Shown here in pieces: positions 1 through 9,352 of a stretch of 64,000 nucleotides of DNA. Position 1 is the first letter of the stretch, and the number at the start of each line of letters is the position of its first letter. The notes beneath the pieces were generated by a model, which saw only the letters and a program-made list of their open reading frames with translations, did not search any database and had not been told where the DNA came from. Made by a program: the position numbers and the translations under genes. This DNA is from Ruminococcaceae bacterium UBA6413 (GTDB lineage: Bacteria; Bacillota; Clostridia; Oscillospirales; Ruminococcaceae): the NCBI GenBank assembly GCA_002437415.1, contig DJPL01000042.1, forward strand, positions 95,436 through 159,435, given 5' to 3'.

Positions 1-2481
1 GAAGAGCATAATTTCGCGGAAATGAAGTCGGACAGCGAGCTTGCTTACAACACCAAGGGTGAGTTCTCGGTCAATGTGTCTGCCGACAATATCACGCTTA
101 ATAAAGATATCAGCGCCGACAGTGTAAAAGTATTCTATTCATATATCGACAGCGACAAGCTTCCTGATATTGACGCATCGCAGGCGGTAAAGCTGAACAC
201 TGACGAATACTCGGCGGTGTACGCAAAGGTCACATCGCTTACGGTCAATTCGGGGCACTCGGCAACGGTCGCTTTCAGCGACAGCAGGTTCAGCGAAAAT
301 CAACCGGATTGCTTCTTTGTGCTGTTTGATAAGAAGACCAACGCTTCGGGAAGGTATCTTGTTTCGATGATACCCGTAAAGTATACGGCATATTCGCTTG
401 TCAGCGATACTACACAGATACGCTCGGAAAGCACAAGCAACAAATTTAAGCTGACGCTCGACAAAAGCAGCTTTGCAAGCGAGGTTACGGCGGATGATAT
501 TGTGCTGTCGGGCGGCTTTGAAAACTGCGAAATAAGCGATATTGAAAAGGTCGGCGACAATACGCTGTCATTCGTGATAAATTCGGACAGCGGCTATAAT
601 TCGGATGATGACGGCTGTATAACCGTTAAGCGCAGAGCTATCACAGACGCGGCAGTCGATGTGTCTACTGCGGTGGATATAGTATCGCCGTCGGTCGTTT
701 TCCAATCAAACGACTTTGAGGCTTCGACAAATTACGCAAGAATACACATTTCCCTTGTTGACTGCACATTCAGCGACAGTGTTCAGGTAAGTATGTTCGG
801 CTGTGATGACAACAGCGTTGAGATAACACGCTTTGACAGAGTGTCGGCAAATGACGGAGTATTGTATCTTTCGTTTGATACGGAAGCACCGTCCAAGGCA
901 ATTGCGCTTATATCCGGCTGTACATTCAGCATTAAGGACAGTGCACTGAGTATAAATTATCCGCTGGATTTTAACGTATCACCCAGATCTCCCGATGTAA
1001 GCGCGGTTATTACAAAGGTCGAGGAGAACGGCTCGGACTTCAGGGTAACGGCACAGTTCAGCGTTGTAGACGGCACATTCAACGTTATTAGCAAGAACAG
1101 CTTTATATTCAGCGGCGACTATTCAAAAGCGGTTATAACATCAATAACGGCACAGGACGATATGGCTACTGTCTGCTTTGATATACCTAAAACCTCGTCG
1201 GCGGAAAACGCGGAGTTGTACGGCACTGTCGGTATACGCTCGGGCGCTGTTATGAGCCGCTGGGGCATACAAACGAATATCGCGGCATTCCCGCTGTATT
1301 ACAGCGCCGCCGAGCAGGACAGCGATGATATCGATAATGCCGATTATGATGAGTTGCACGATATGCTCACAGCTATGAATGAATATTTCGGTACGATCGG
1401 CATCGGCAATGAGCTTTCGCTTGACGGACTGTCTGCGGCGACAGTCGGAAGCGGTACGTTTGACGAATATTACGCAAAGCTCAGCGATAAGTACGGCTAT
1501 ATCTACAGATCTGTGAAGAGAACAAATGAGCTTCTCGGCTCTGACAGAATAACATCCGGAACAGAAATTACAGAGGATATGTACAGCGTTGAGAGATATA
1601 TGAACGATCTTTTAGCAATGCATACTCTCATACGTCCTGTTTGTGACAGCACGGCAAAGCTGTTTGCAATATATGACCGTATGAGTACGACAATGGATAC
1701 CCAGGAGCTTGAAACTCTCAGCTCCGAGGCAAAGGAGCTTACTGCTAAGATAACGGCTGTATATTCGGCTAAGGTCAAGGGCATATCCTACAGCAAGCTG
1801 CTTGAGCGTATCATTTCCGGGTACACAGACGGTGCGCTTGATTCTTTTGACGCGCTGTGTGATAATATCTATAACTGGTATCCCGAGGGAGTCAGCGATA
1901 AAAAGATGTTCAGAAGTATGTCGCTTAGCGTAATTATCAATGCGGCGGTTATTGAGTATATTTCGACCTCAGGGAATGAGAGCAATGCAGATGAGTTTGC
2001 AGGGATATGTAACAGCCTGACGACCCTTGACAGCTATCTTGACGCACATAATGTAAACAGCGGTGAAAGCGGCAGAATACTGAGTACGACGCTTGGCAGA
2101 ACATTCAGTCTGCAAAAGGTAAACTCGTTATTGTCAGACCCTACAAATGAAATAACGCTTTCCGAAATTTCACTGCTTGAGAATTATATGAACAAAGACA
2201 GCTCCATGGAAAATGAGCTTATAAATGTCGGCTTTGATGTTTCATCTGTGAGATATATAGTATGCGCCGACAGCAATATAACAAGCAGGTCACAGGCAGA
2301 GCAGGGTCGGCATATGTATTCGTTTGTAAGGCGTGCGACATTGTATGACCTGACCGTTTCTCAGACGGTAAACGAGATGGAATACTGTAATTACTATTAC
2401 AGCATCGAAATTGACGATAACGGAAAGCCGACAGCCGTACCGTATGTCAACGTTTATTACAGGCTTTATACGCTTAAGTGA
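1..2481 (+). CDS. large hypothetical protein, 5' end outside window
   Basis: The reading frame is already open at base 1, so the start and any signal peptide lie upstream; at least 826 residues are visible. Residues up to about 435 are beta-rich, Ser/Asp/Thr-rich and look like several Ig-like units of about 100 residues, each with alternating hydrophobic strands. The rest (about 435-819 counted from the first Met at 22) is mostly alpha-helical with many Leu and Ser, and the protein ends with a Tyr-rich stretch. The composition suggests an exported or surface protein, but no anchor, dockerin or S-layer motif is seen. I do not recognise a family. The stop is a TGA at 2479. Confidence 0.75.
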   Translation, partial: EEHNFAEMKSDSELAYNTKGEFSVNVSADNITLNKDISADSVKVFYSYIDSDKLPDIDASQAVKLNTDEYSAVYAKVTSLTVNSGHSATVAFSDSRFSENQPDCFFVLFDKKTNASGRYLVSMIPVKYTAYSLVSDTTQIRSESTSNKFKLTLDKSSFASEVTADDIVLSGGFENCEISDIEKVGDNTLSFVINSDSGYNSDDDGCITVKRRAITDAAVDVSTAVDIVSPSVVFQSNDFEASTNYARIHISLVDCTFSDSVQVSMFGCDDNSVEITRFDRVSANDGVLYLSFDTEAPSKAIALISGCTFSIKDSALSINYPLDFNVSPRSPDVSAVITKVEENGSDFRVTAQFSVVDGTFNVISKNSFIFSGDYSKAVITSITAQDDMATVCFDIPKTSSAENAELYGTVGIRSGAVMSRWGIQTNIAAFPLYYSAAEQDSDDIDNADYDELHDMLTAMNEYFGTIGIGNELSLDGLSAATVGSGTFDEYYAKLSDKYGYIYRSVKRTNELLGSDRITSGTEITEDMYSVERYMNDLLAMHTLIRPVCDSTAKLFAIYDRMSTTMDTQELETLSSEAKELTAKITAVYSAKVKGISYSKLLERIISGYTDGALDSFDALCDNIYNWYPEGVSDKKMFRSMSLSVIINAAVIEYISTSGNESNADEFAGICNSLTTLDSYLDAHNVNSGESGRILSTTLGRTFSLQKVNSLLSDPTNEITLSEISLLENYMNKDSSMENELINVGFDVSSVRYIVCADSNITSRSQAEQGRHMYSFVRRATLYDLTVSQTVNEMEYCNYYYSIEIDDNGKPTAVPYVNVYYRLYTLK

Positions 2482-2485
2482 TTTT

Positions 2486-2514
2486 TTGCAAAATTACTGT
2501 TCGGTTTCTATTTT
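2486..2514 (+). promoter_or_regulatory. weak sigma-A-like promoter for the GNAT gene
   Basis: TTGCAA, a 17-base spacer and TATTTT lie just after the stop of the upstream gene and 23 bases before the TTG start of the acetyltransferase. The -10 is poor, so read-through from upstream is equally possible. Confidence 0.3.
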
Positions 2515-2536
2515 GTATTGTAAAGGTGAAAAACTA

Positions 2537-3088
2537 TTGAATTATATAAAAGAAAACACGATCGCGACTGAAAGACTTATTATCAGACCTGTAGCCGGTT
2601 CGGATACGGAAGATATCCACAAATATGCAGGCGATAAGGAAATCAATATGATGCTTTTTCTGCCGAATGATACGGTTGAACAAACCGTAGAATTTGTCCG
2701 GAACGCAGTTCGGGAGTGGGCAAACGAAGAGCCGTCAATCAGAGAATATGTAATGCTGTATAACGACAGGATCATCGGCGGTATCGACCTTGAAACGCTT
2801 GATGAAAGCACTTATGAAATAGGTTGGGTAGTAAGCAAGGAGTACAGGAACAACGGGTTTGTAACCGAGGCGGGCAACGCGCTTATCGGGTATGCGTTTG
2901 ATGTGCTGTCGGCAAAAAAGGTGATAGCTCATTGCGACATAAGAAACAGTGCATCGGAAAAAGTGATGAAAAAGCTCGGAATGACACTTACAGATAACAG
3001 CGGCACACGGTTTTACGAAAGGACGGGTGTGACATCGGGAGAGCTTACATATTCTATCGATAAGTCGGATTATGAAGGTAACGAATAA
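2537..3088 (+). CDS. GNAT family N-acetyltransferase (RimJ/RimL type)
   Basis: A 183-residue protein that would transfer an acetyl group from acetyl-CoA to an amine, in the cytoplasm; the substrate is unknown. It opens with the typical TERLIIRPV strand, and the acetyl-CoA binding region is near residues 95-115 (WVVSKEYRNNGFVTEA, a variant of the Q/RxxGxG/A loop). The C-terminal NxASEKVMKKLGM helix is characteristic of the RimJ/RimL subgroup. I chose the TTG at 2537 because AAAGGTG lies 8 bases upstream and the homology starts there; the longer upstream open frame has no ribosome site. It stands alone between an unknown gene and a convergent gene. Confidence 0.85.
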   Translation: MNYIKENTIATERLIIRPVAGSDTEDIHKYAGDKEINMMLFLPNDTVEQTVEFVRNAVREWANEEPSIREYVMLYNDRIIGGIDLETLDESTYEIGWVVSKEYRNNGFVTEAGNALIGYAFDVLSAKKVIAHCDIRNSASEKVMKKLGMTLTDNSGTRFYERTGVTSGELTYSIDKSDYEGNE

Positions 3089-3116
3089 TTCTGCGGTGTG
3101 ATTTACAATAGTAAAA

Positions 3117-3140
3117 ACGGGGCTGTATAAACAGTCCCGT
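3117..3140 (-). terminator. intrinsic terminator after the small membrane protein
   Basis: On the minus strand ACGGGACTGT, loop TTAT, ACAGCCCCGT, then five T. The 10-bp stem with one G-U pair could also stop plus-strand transcripts from the acetyltransferase, though the plus-side T run is poor. Confidence 0.8.
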
Positions 3141-3159
3141 TAAATATTAGCGTTAAAGA

Positions 3160-3453
3160 TTATTCCTGAGCTTCAGCTTCAGCCGCTTTTTCTTCAGCAG
3201 GTTCTTCGGTAGCTTCTTCTGCTGTTTCAGCCTTTGCTTCGTCATCAGCATTGTTCATAACCTCGGCAGGGTCAAGAACCTCATCGTCGTCATCGAAGAA
3301 TTCATCGTCGAAATCTTCATCGCTGTCCATTATATCATCGAACTGATCGTATTCGATCTCCTTTTCTGTCTTTTTCTTAAGATATATAAAGACAGCTGCA
3401 ACAGCACCGAGTACTGCGAGAGTGCCAACGGCAAAACCGGTAAATGCTTTCAT
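3160..3453 (-). CDS. small acidic single-pass membrane protein
   Basis: A 97-residue protein with an N-terminal hydrophobic helix (about residues 3-25, ending in LKKK) and a strongly acidic tail rich in Asp, Glu and Ala, so the N-terminal helix should anchor a negatively charged cytoplasmic domain. The layout resembles YtxH-like small envelope proteins but no family motif is certain. The ATG at 3453 is preferred over the TTG two codons earlier because AAAGAGG sits 6 bases before the ATG and would abut the TTG. It has its own consensus promoter and terminator, so it is a monocistronic unit downstream of rsmE. Confidence 0.75.
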   Translation of the reverse strand: MKAFTGFAVGTLAVLGAVAAVFIYLKKKTEKEIEYDQFDDIMDSDEDFDDEFFDDDDEVLDPAEVMNNADDEAKAETAEEATEEPAEEKAAEAEAQE

Positions 3454-3497
3454 TTTCAACCTCTTTCCGGTGCTTTCACACCAACTTTATTGTAATT

Positions 3498-3526
3498 ATT
3501 ATACTATATTCACAGTCGGATTTCAA
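3498..3526 (-). promoter_or_regulatory. sigma-A promoter of the small membrane protein
   Basis: Minus strand TTGAAA (3526-3521), 17-base spacer, TATAAT (3503-3498), about 45 bases upstream of the start codon. Confidence 0.75.
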
Positions 3527-3563
3527 GTGTTTTTTATCAATATGAGCAGTTTTAACAAAATTC

Positions 3564-4319
3564 TTACAGGTTTCCTGTCAAATTCATCAAAACGGCAAGC
3601 GCCGCAACAGGTGCGGTCTCACATCTTAAAATGCGTTCGCCCAGATGCACCGCGGTAAATCCCTTTGAGAGTGCATATTCGACTTCTTCCTTTTCAAAAC
3701 CGCCCTCACTGCCGATGAATACTGCGATTTTCTTTTTAGACAGATCAAGCTCGGACAGCTTTTTGCCGCCGCATTCATAGAAAATTATCGGCAGGGTGTC
3801 GCTGTCTATGCCGTTTACGGCGGACTTAAAATCGGTAAACGGCATAACCTCGGGGATTTTTCCTCTGCCGCACTGCTTTGAAGCTTCATATGCTATGCGC
3901 TGTAAGCGCTGTACCTTTTTATCGGCACTTTTGGCATCTGGGCGGGAAACACAGCGCTTTGACAGGAACGGCACAACACGCGCCGCACCAAGCTCTGTCG
4001 CTTTCTGTACGATGAAATCGAGCTTATCATTCTTCGGGATAGCCTGATAGAGCGTGATTTCAACATCGGGCTCAGCCGCGTTATCCTTTTTGTCGAGTAT
4101 CGCAAATTCTACCGAGCTTTTATTCTCAGCCGAGGACAGCTCACACAGATAATCGTGACCGTTTTTATCGCAGATTATCGCCTTGTCGCCTGTTCTCATT
4201 CTCAGGACCTGCACGATATGCTTTGAGTCCTCGCTATTCATATATATTGTTCTGCCGTCTTCGTCTATTGTATCCGAGAAAAATCTTGGATATCTCCATT
4301 TTTCGAGCTCTTCTGCCAT
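3564..4319 (-). CDS. rsmE: 16S rRNA (uracil1498-N3)-methyltransferase RsmE
   Basis: A 251-residue SPOUT-class methyltransferase that modifies U1498 of 16S rRNA with S-adenosylmethionine. The N-terminal PUA-like domain begins with YPRFF, and the C-terminal SPOUT knot shows VFIGSEGGFEKEEVE and the LGERILRCETAPVAAL segment typical of the family. The conserved QKATELGAARVVPF stretch lies in the middle. The start at 4319 is chosen because AAAGGAG lies 6 bases upstream; the open frame extends 11 codons further but without homology. It lies 10 bases after recG and is the last gene of the fakA-recG-rsmE run. Confidence 0.93.
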   Translation of the reverse strand: MAEELEKWRYPRFFSDTIDEDGRTIYMNSEDSKHIVQVLRMRTGDKAIICDKNGHDYLCELSSAENKSSVEFAILDKKDNAAEPDVEITLYQAIPKNDKLDFIVQKATELGAARVVPFLSKRCVSRPDAKSADKKVQRLQRIAYEASKQCGRGKIPEVMPFTDFKSAVNGIDSDTLPIIFYECGGKKLSELDLSKKKIAVFIGSEGGFEKEEVEYALSKGFTAVHLGERILRCETAPVAALAVLMNLTGNL

Positions 4320-4329
4320 ATATTCTCCT

Positions 4330-6363
4330 TTACGCATTCGGCGTATTTTCAAATAATTTGTTTATCATTTTCATATAACTGCTGTTTTCAGGCTTTTCAA
4401 GGTGGATATCATCACGCAGGATATCATCTGCCGCTTCGCCCGTCAGTTTGAGTATGTCAAGGTCGGCGTATATGTCGGCAATCTTTAGCTGAGGAAGACC
4501 GTGCTGCTTGCTTCCGAAAAAGTCACCCGGTCCGCGGAGCTTAAGATCTTCGTTGGCGATTTCAAAGCCGTCGGTGGTTCGTACCATTGTATCCATACGC
4601 TGTTTTGTGTATTCGCTTTTATTGTCGGTGACAAGAATACAGTGTGATTGCTCCGCACCTCTGCCGACTCTGCCTCTGAGCTGGTGAAGCTGTGACAGTC
4701 CGAACTGCTCGGCGTTTTCGATTATCATAACGACAGCATTCGGAACATCGACGCCGACCTCTATTACCGTTGTCGCAACAAGGACTTTCAGCTTGTTATC
4801 CTTGAAGTCCTGCATTACCGCGTCCTTGTCGGCTTGCTTCATCTTACCGTGGAGAAGTCCTGTCGGGACGTTTGCAAGGCAGGTGCTCTGAAGCGAGTTA
4901 ATATAATCGGTCGCCGCCGCCTTTTCGGTCACTCCCTCTTCTATAAGCGGGCAGACGATATACGCCTGAAAGCCGTTTTTTACATATTTCAGAATGAACC
5001 TATACAGCCGTTCACGGTAGCTTGTATCGACTGCATATGTCCTTACGGGAAGTCTGCCTTTCGGCATTTCGTCAAGTATCGATATATCAAGGTCGCCGTA
5101 TATTATCATACCAAGTGTGCGGGGGATAGGTGTTGCCGACATTACAAGAACGTGGGGTTCGTTACCCTTTGAGCCGAGTGCCGCGCGCTGTTCGACACCG
5201 AAACGGTGCTGTTCGTCGGTTATCACAAGACCGAGTGAGCTGAACCTTGTGCTTTTCTGTATGAGCGCCTGCGTGCCGACTGCAACGTCGATCTGACCGT
5301 CCGCAATTAGCTGTCTTATCTGCCTTTTCTGCGCGGGGGTCTGTGAGCCTGTGAGCAGAGCAATATTCACTCCAAGCGGTGCTAGGAACTTGTAAAGCGT
5401 ATCATAGTGCTGTTTTGCCAAAATCTCGGTAGGTGCCATAAGAGTGGACTGGTAGCCGTTAAGATAGGCAAAATATGCCGCTCCTGCCGCTACGGCGGTT
5501 TTACCGGAGCCGACATCACCCTGTAAAAGTCTGTTCATCGGCACGGACTTCTGCATATCGGCACAACAGTCCGATATAGCGCGTTTCTGCGCTCCTGTCA
5601 GCTCAAACGGCAGAGAAGAGTAGTAAGGCTCAACGCTCTTGTCTTGCATTGTCGCGCCCGCAAGATGTTTATTGCGGTTCTTCATCGACTTAAGACCGAG
5701 CTGTAAAAGGAACAGCTCTTCAAATGTAAGGCGGTATTTAGCCTTGTCGTACTGCTCTTTATTTTCCGGGAAATGAATCCATCTGAGAGCGGTGTCGTAA
5801 GCAATGAGATCGTATTTTTCTCTCAGGCTATCCGACAGATAATCCTCATAGGTAAAGCCGCTGAGGACGTTTTTGATGCAGTTTGACATTATGCCCTGTG
5901 ATATTCCTGTTGTAAGGCTGTAGCGGGGCATAAGCTTGTTCGGCTCTGAGGAGTCAATAAAAACAGGCGAGTTCATTTCCTTCCTGAGAAAATCACCCGC
6001 CGCTTTGCCGTAAAAGCAATATTCGTTATCGAGCTTAAGCCTTGCGAAAGAATAGTCACTATTGAAAAATGTAATCAGCATATCGCCTGTGCCGTCACTG
6101 ACTAATACCTTGAATATATTTATCCTGCCGTAATACGGCGGGAACTTCTTTGTAACGAATGCTTTTACAACGTGGTTTTCACCGTCATTTATCAGATCCG
6201 ATATTGCATTCGTTTCATTGAAGTCAATATATCCTCTGGGATAATGCTCGGCAAGCTGTAACGCTGTTGTAATGCCGAGCTTTCCGAGAAGCTTTGCTCG
6301 TTTTTCTCCGACACCCTTGATATAGCAGACAGGGGAGTCGGGGCTTTTTTTAATTTCGTTCAT
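4330..6363 (-). CDS. recG: ATP-dependent DNA helicase RecG
   Basis: A 677-residue superfamily 2 helicase that reverses stalled replication forks and moves Holliday junctions. An N-terminal wedge/OB-fold region (about 1-230) is followed by the helicase core: Walker A GDVGSGKT, motif II as DEQH followed by RFG (diagnostic of RecG rather than DEAH), [11 protein letters not shown], and the C-terminal QLRGRVGRG motif. The length is usual for the family. The start is 4 bases after the fakA-like stop with no clear ribosome site, which suggests translational coupling. Confidence 0.95.
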   Translation of the reverse strand: MNEIKKSPDSPVCYIKGVGEKRAKLLGKLGITTALQLAEHYPRGYIDFNETNAISDLINDGENHVVKAFVTKKFPPYYGRINIFKVLVSDGTGDMLITFFNSDYSFARLKLDNEYCFYGKAAGDFLRKEMNSPVFIDSSEPNKLMPRYSLTTGISQGIMSNCIKNVLSGFTYEDYLSDSLREKYDLIAYDTALRWIHFPENKEQYDKAKYRLTFEELFLLQLGLKSMKNRNKHLAGATMQDKSVEPYYSSLPFELTGAQKRAISDCCADMQKSVPMNRLLQGDVGSGKTAVAAGAAYFAYLNGYQSTLMAPTEILAKQHYDTLYKFLAPLGVNIALLTGSQTPAQKRQIRQLIADGQIDVAVGTQALIQKSTRFSSLGLVITDEQHRFGVEQRAALGSKGNEPHVLVMSATPIPRTLGMIIYGDLDISILDEMPKGRLPVRTYAVDTSYRERLYRFILKYVKNGFQAYIVCPLIEEGVTEKAAATDYINSLQSTCLANVPTGLLHGKMKQADKDAVMQDFKDNKLKVLVATTVIEVGVDVPNAVVMIIENAEQFGLSQLHQLRGRVGRGAEQSHCILVTDNKSEYTKQRMDTMVRTTDGFEIANEDLKLRGPGDFFGSKQHGLPQLKIADIYADLDILKLTGEAADDILRDDIHLEKPENSSYMKMINKLFENTPNA

Positions 6364-6367
6364 AAAA

Positions 6368-8002
6368 TTATTCTACTGATACGAGGTAGTAATATACAGG
6401 CTGTCCGCCGTTTATAAGTACTATTTCGATATCATCGCTTATCTTGGCTCTGAGTGCTTCAAAAGCCGCCTGAGCGGTTTCATCGGTTACGTCACTGCCG
6501 TAAATTACAGTGATATATGATGAGCCTGAACGGATAAGCTTCTTTGTTATCTTGATAAGCGCCTTTGTAACGTCCTTTTCGACAAACGCAAGCTTGCCGT
6601 TTTCCATGGCGAGAATTTCGCCCTTCTTTATCTGTCTTCCCTCAAAGTCGCTGTCGCGTACGGCAAAGGTGATCGAGCCTGAGCCTACATTATCAAGCGC
6701 CTTTGTCATATTTGCGCCGTTCGTTCTGAAGTCGTTGCTTTCGTCAAAGGCGAGCATAGCGGTGATACCCTGGGGGATAGTTCTCGTCTGTAAAACTATA
6801 ACGTTTCTGTCGGTAAGCTTTACAGCCTGTTCAGCCGCCATAATTATATTCTTGTTGTTCGGGAGAACGAAGATATTTCTTGCGGGGGTTGCATTGATAG
6901 CTTCAAGTATATCCTCTGTCGAGGGGTTCATTGTCTGACCGCCGCGTACTATAACGTCAACGCCGAGATCCTTGAACAGGTCTTCAAGTCCTGCGCCCGA
7001 TGTAACGGATACAAAGCCGAAATCCTTGGTAGGCTCTGCGGGGGCGAGCTTCTGCTTCTTCTGCATTTCAGCCTTTGCCGCCGCACCCTTGTGCTGTTCT
7101 TTCATATTCTCGATCTTGAGATTTATGAGCGAACCGTAGAGGATACCCTCTTCAAGCGCCTTACCGGGGTGCTCTGTATGAACGTGGACTTTTATGATGC
7201 TGTCATCGTCTACTACAACAACACAGTCGCCGATCGATTCAAGGAAAGCGCGGAGCTTTGTCGCGTCCTTGTTCACATCGCTCTTTACTACTATGAACTC
7301 TGTGCAGTAAGTAAACTCAATGTCGGTTTCGTATGTGCCTGCGGCGTTGGTTACGACTGCCTTTTCGGTCTTTGTTTCCTCATCCGTTTCAATCATTACG
7401 CCGTTGCAAATAACGGAAGCCATACCCTTAAGTATTGTGTAATAGCCCATACCGCCTGCGTCTACAACTCCTGCCTTTTTAAGAACAGGGAGCATCTCGG
7501 GGGTTTGGTCGAGCGTTTCCTTTGCGGCTGTTGTCAGTACTTCAAACAGCTCGGGGAAGTCCTTGCACTGAGCGTCGGCAGCCTTTTCGCTTGCCACTCT
7601 TGCTACTGTGAGTATTGTACCCTCTGTGGGCTTCATTACCGATTTGTATGCCGCCTCGGCACCCAATTTGAGTGCGTTGCAGTAGTCCTCTACCGTAGCC
7701 TCGTGCTTGCCTGCAAGACCCTTTGAAAGGCCTCTGAATAAAAGCGACAGGATAACGCCTGAGTTGCCTCTTGCACCTCTGAGCATTGCAGAAGCCGCTG
7801 TCTGTGCTACTGTTTCCACTGTCGCGCTGTCGCTCAGCATATTGAGCTCGGCAACGGCATTTCTTATTGTCATAGACATATTTGTGCCGGTGTCGCCGTC
7901 GGGAACGGGGAATACGTTGAGCTCGTCAACGCTCTCCTTGTTATTGATTATATTGCCTGCACCTGAGATGATCGCATCTCTGAGAATTTTTCCGCTTAGC
8001 AT
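6368..8002 (-). CDS. fakA: DhaL/DegV-like protein, YloV/FakA family (fatty acid kinase subunit)
   Basis: A 544-residue protein of the YloV/FakA family. The N-terminal DhaL-type kinase domain (about 1-200) has the nucleotide/Mg motif [15 protein letters not shown] and the [11 protein letters not shown] motif; a middle domain and a C-terminal DegV-like region follow. In characterised Firmicutes, FakA phosphorylates exogenous fatty acids bound to a FakB protein. No fakB is in this window. It sits 22 bases after an Asp23 family gene (the yloU-yloV arrangement of Bacillus) and is followed by recG, so it is probably co-transcribed from the promoter near 8450. A GGAGAG ribosome site precedes the ATG. 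Confidence 0.9.
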   Translation of the reverse strand: MLSGKILRDAIISGAGNIINNKESVDELNVFPVPDGDTGTNMSMTIRNAVAELNMLSDSATVETVAQTAASAMLRGARGNSGVILSLLFRGLSKGLAGKHEATVEDYCNALKLGAEAAYKSVMKPTEGTILTVARVASEKAADAQCKDFPELFEVLTTAAKETLDQTPEMLPVLKKAGVVDAGGMGYYTILKGMASVICNGVMIETDEETKTEKAVVTNAAGTYETDIEFTYCTEFIVVKSDVNKDATKLRAFLESIGDCVVVVDDDSIIKVHVHTEHPGKALEEGILYGSLINLKIENMKEQHKGAAAKAEMQKKQKLAPAEPTKDFGFVSVTSGAGLEDLFKDLGVDVIVRGGQTMNPSTEDILEAINATPARNIFVLPNNKNIIMAAEQAVKLTDRNVIVLQTRTIPQGITAMLAFDESNDFRTNGANMTKALDNVGSGSITFAVRDSDFEGRQIKKGEILAMENGKLAFVEKDVTKALIKITKKLIRSGSSYITVIYGSDVTDETAQAAFEALRAKISDDIEIVLINGGQPVYYYLVSVE

Positions 8003-8023
8003 TAGTCAGATACTCTCCTTGAT

Positions 8024-8401
8024 TTATACTTTGACAGCATCGACAAAAACGTTTACCTTATCAACGGTAAAGCCTGTTTCATCTTCAACTGCAAATCTTA
8101 CCTTATGAATGATACTCTTTACTATCGTAGACACATTTACTCCGTACATAACGGAAATGTGAAGGTCGATATACAGCTTGTCATTTTTATATTTTACCGT
8201 AACACCTTTTTCTGAAAGGATAGTCTTGTCGGCAAATTTCCTGACAAACCTAAGAGGTACTTTTTCGATGAATGTCTGCTTTGCGTCAACGGCATTCATT
8301 CCCACAATGCCAAAGCAATTGGTAACAGTACCGCCGATAAGGCTGTAGAAAAACTGCTTTGAATAGGTGATCGTTCCTAAGTGGTTGTTTATCGTGATCA
8401 T
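8024..8401 (-). CDS. Asp23/Gls24 family envelope stress protein (YloU-like)
   Basis: A 125-residue protein of the Asp23/Gls24 family. The sequence shows the GxxIxxxVGGTVTxCFGIVGM-like N-terminal segment and the repeated VHxxVxYGVNVSTIV and VEDETGFTVDKVNVFVDAV elements. These proteins form cytoplasmic layers at the membrane or act in envelope homeostasis; a specific role is not known here. The second ATG (8401) is chosen because AAGGAGG lies 8 bases upstream, while the first is only 2 bases away. It precedes fakA as in many Firmicutes. Confidence 0.88.
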   Translation of the reverse strand: MITINNHLGTITYSKQFFYSLIGGTVTNCFGIVGMNAVDAKQTFIEKVPLRFVRKFADKTILSEKGVTVKYKNDKLYIDLHISVMYGVNVSTIVKSIIHKVRFAVEDETGFTVDKVNVFVDAVKV

Positions 8402-8433
8402 ATACATAACCTCCTTGTAAATCGGACTATATT

Positions 8434-8462
8434 ATTATACTATATCCGGCGGCAAATTTCAA
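8434..8462 (-). promoter_or_regulatory. sigma-A promoter of the asp23-fakA-recG-rsmE operon
   Basis: Minus strand TTGAAA (8462-8457), 17-base spacer, TATAAT (8439-8434), 33 bases upstream of the Asp23 start codon. It lies just downstream of the ispE stop. Confidence 0.78.
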
Positions 8463-8476
8463 GCATTTGCGCCAAA

Positions 8477-9352
8477 TTACCGTTCAATTACCGAAATGCC
8501 GCAATTTGTAGGACGTGCGACAAACAAATGCGGGTATTTTGCCGATAAAACGCTCCCAGCCTGCAAAGCCGATTTTTCGTCTGTGAAAAAGCCGAATACC
8601 ACGCTCCCGCTTCCCGTCATTTCGGACGATAACGCGCCTGCCGACAGGATATCGCTTTTGATATCCTCGATACGTCTGTCGTGATAGATCTCTGTGAATA
8701 CATTGCTTATGTATTTTGCGCTGTCCGTAAGACTGCCGCAGACTATGCTGCTTACAAAATCGGCATAATGAGGGTTTATTGCGGTCGGGTTTTCGTCATA
8801 TTTTGCGTAGCCTGTAGCGGTACTGAGTGTAAAATCGGGATAAACACAGAGAAATACGCAGTTATGCTCACACTCGGCAGTTATCATATCTCCGCTTGAT
8901 ATGCTGTATTGTGTTCCGCCTTTCAGGCAAATAGGAACATCTGCACCGATCTTATCGCCGATAGCACAAAGCGCGTCTGTATCAAGCTTTTTGCCGAAAA
9001 GCTCGTTCAGTGCAACAAGCGTACCTGCGCCGTCAACCGATGAACCGCCCATTCCGCCCATAAGTGGGACGTGCTTTTCTATATCTACCGAAATTTCGGC
9101 ATTTATGTCGGTCGCGTCAAAAAACGCTCTCGCGGCTTTCCATACGATATTTCTTTCATCGCACGGAATGTCGGGGTTGTCGCAGGTTATCCCGCACCCG
9201 AAGCTGTCGGTGCTCAGAACGCGCACCGTTATATCATCGTAAGCGTCTACGCTCTGTGTTACGATATTCAGCGAGTGTCTGCCGCTCGGCAGTCTGCCTG
9301 TTATATCCAGAAACAAATTAAGCTTAGCATATGCCCTGACTTTTATTTTCAT
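8477..9352 (-). CDS. ispE: 4-diphosphocytidyl-2-C-methyl-D-erythritol kinase IspE
   Basis: A 291-residue GHMP kinase of the MEP isoprenoid pathway; it phosphorylates CDP-methylerythritol at the 2-position. The N-terminal AYAKLNLFLDITGR segment and the ATP-binding loop PLMGGMGGSSVDGAGTL are diagnostic, and the C-terminal MTGSGSVVFGFF is the third GHMP motif. Dxs and IspA are encoded further on in the same window. The ATG overlaps the last base of the upstream aminotransferase stop codon, so translation is coupled. Confidence 0.93.
   Translation of the reverse strand: MKIKVRAYAKLNLFLDITGRLPSGRHSLNIVTQSVDAYDDITVRVLSTDSFGCGITCDNPDIPCDERNIVWKAARAFFDATDINAEISVDIEKHVPLMGGMGGSSVDGAGTLVALNELFGKKLDTDALCAIGDKIGADVPICLKGGTQYSISSGDMITAECEHNCVFLCVYPDFTLSTATGYAKYDENPTAINPHYADFVSSIVCGSLTDSAKYISNVFTEIYHDRRIEDIKSDILSAGALSSEMTGSGSVVFGFFTDEKSALQAGSVLSAKYPHLFVARPTNCGISVIER

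Noticed and set aside
7091..7726. 211-residue plus-strand open frame inside the fakA region
   Set aside because: Antisense shadow of the DhaL/FakA gene with a Cys/Val/Tyr-rich, non-protein-like composition.
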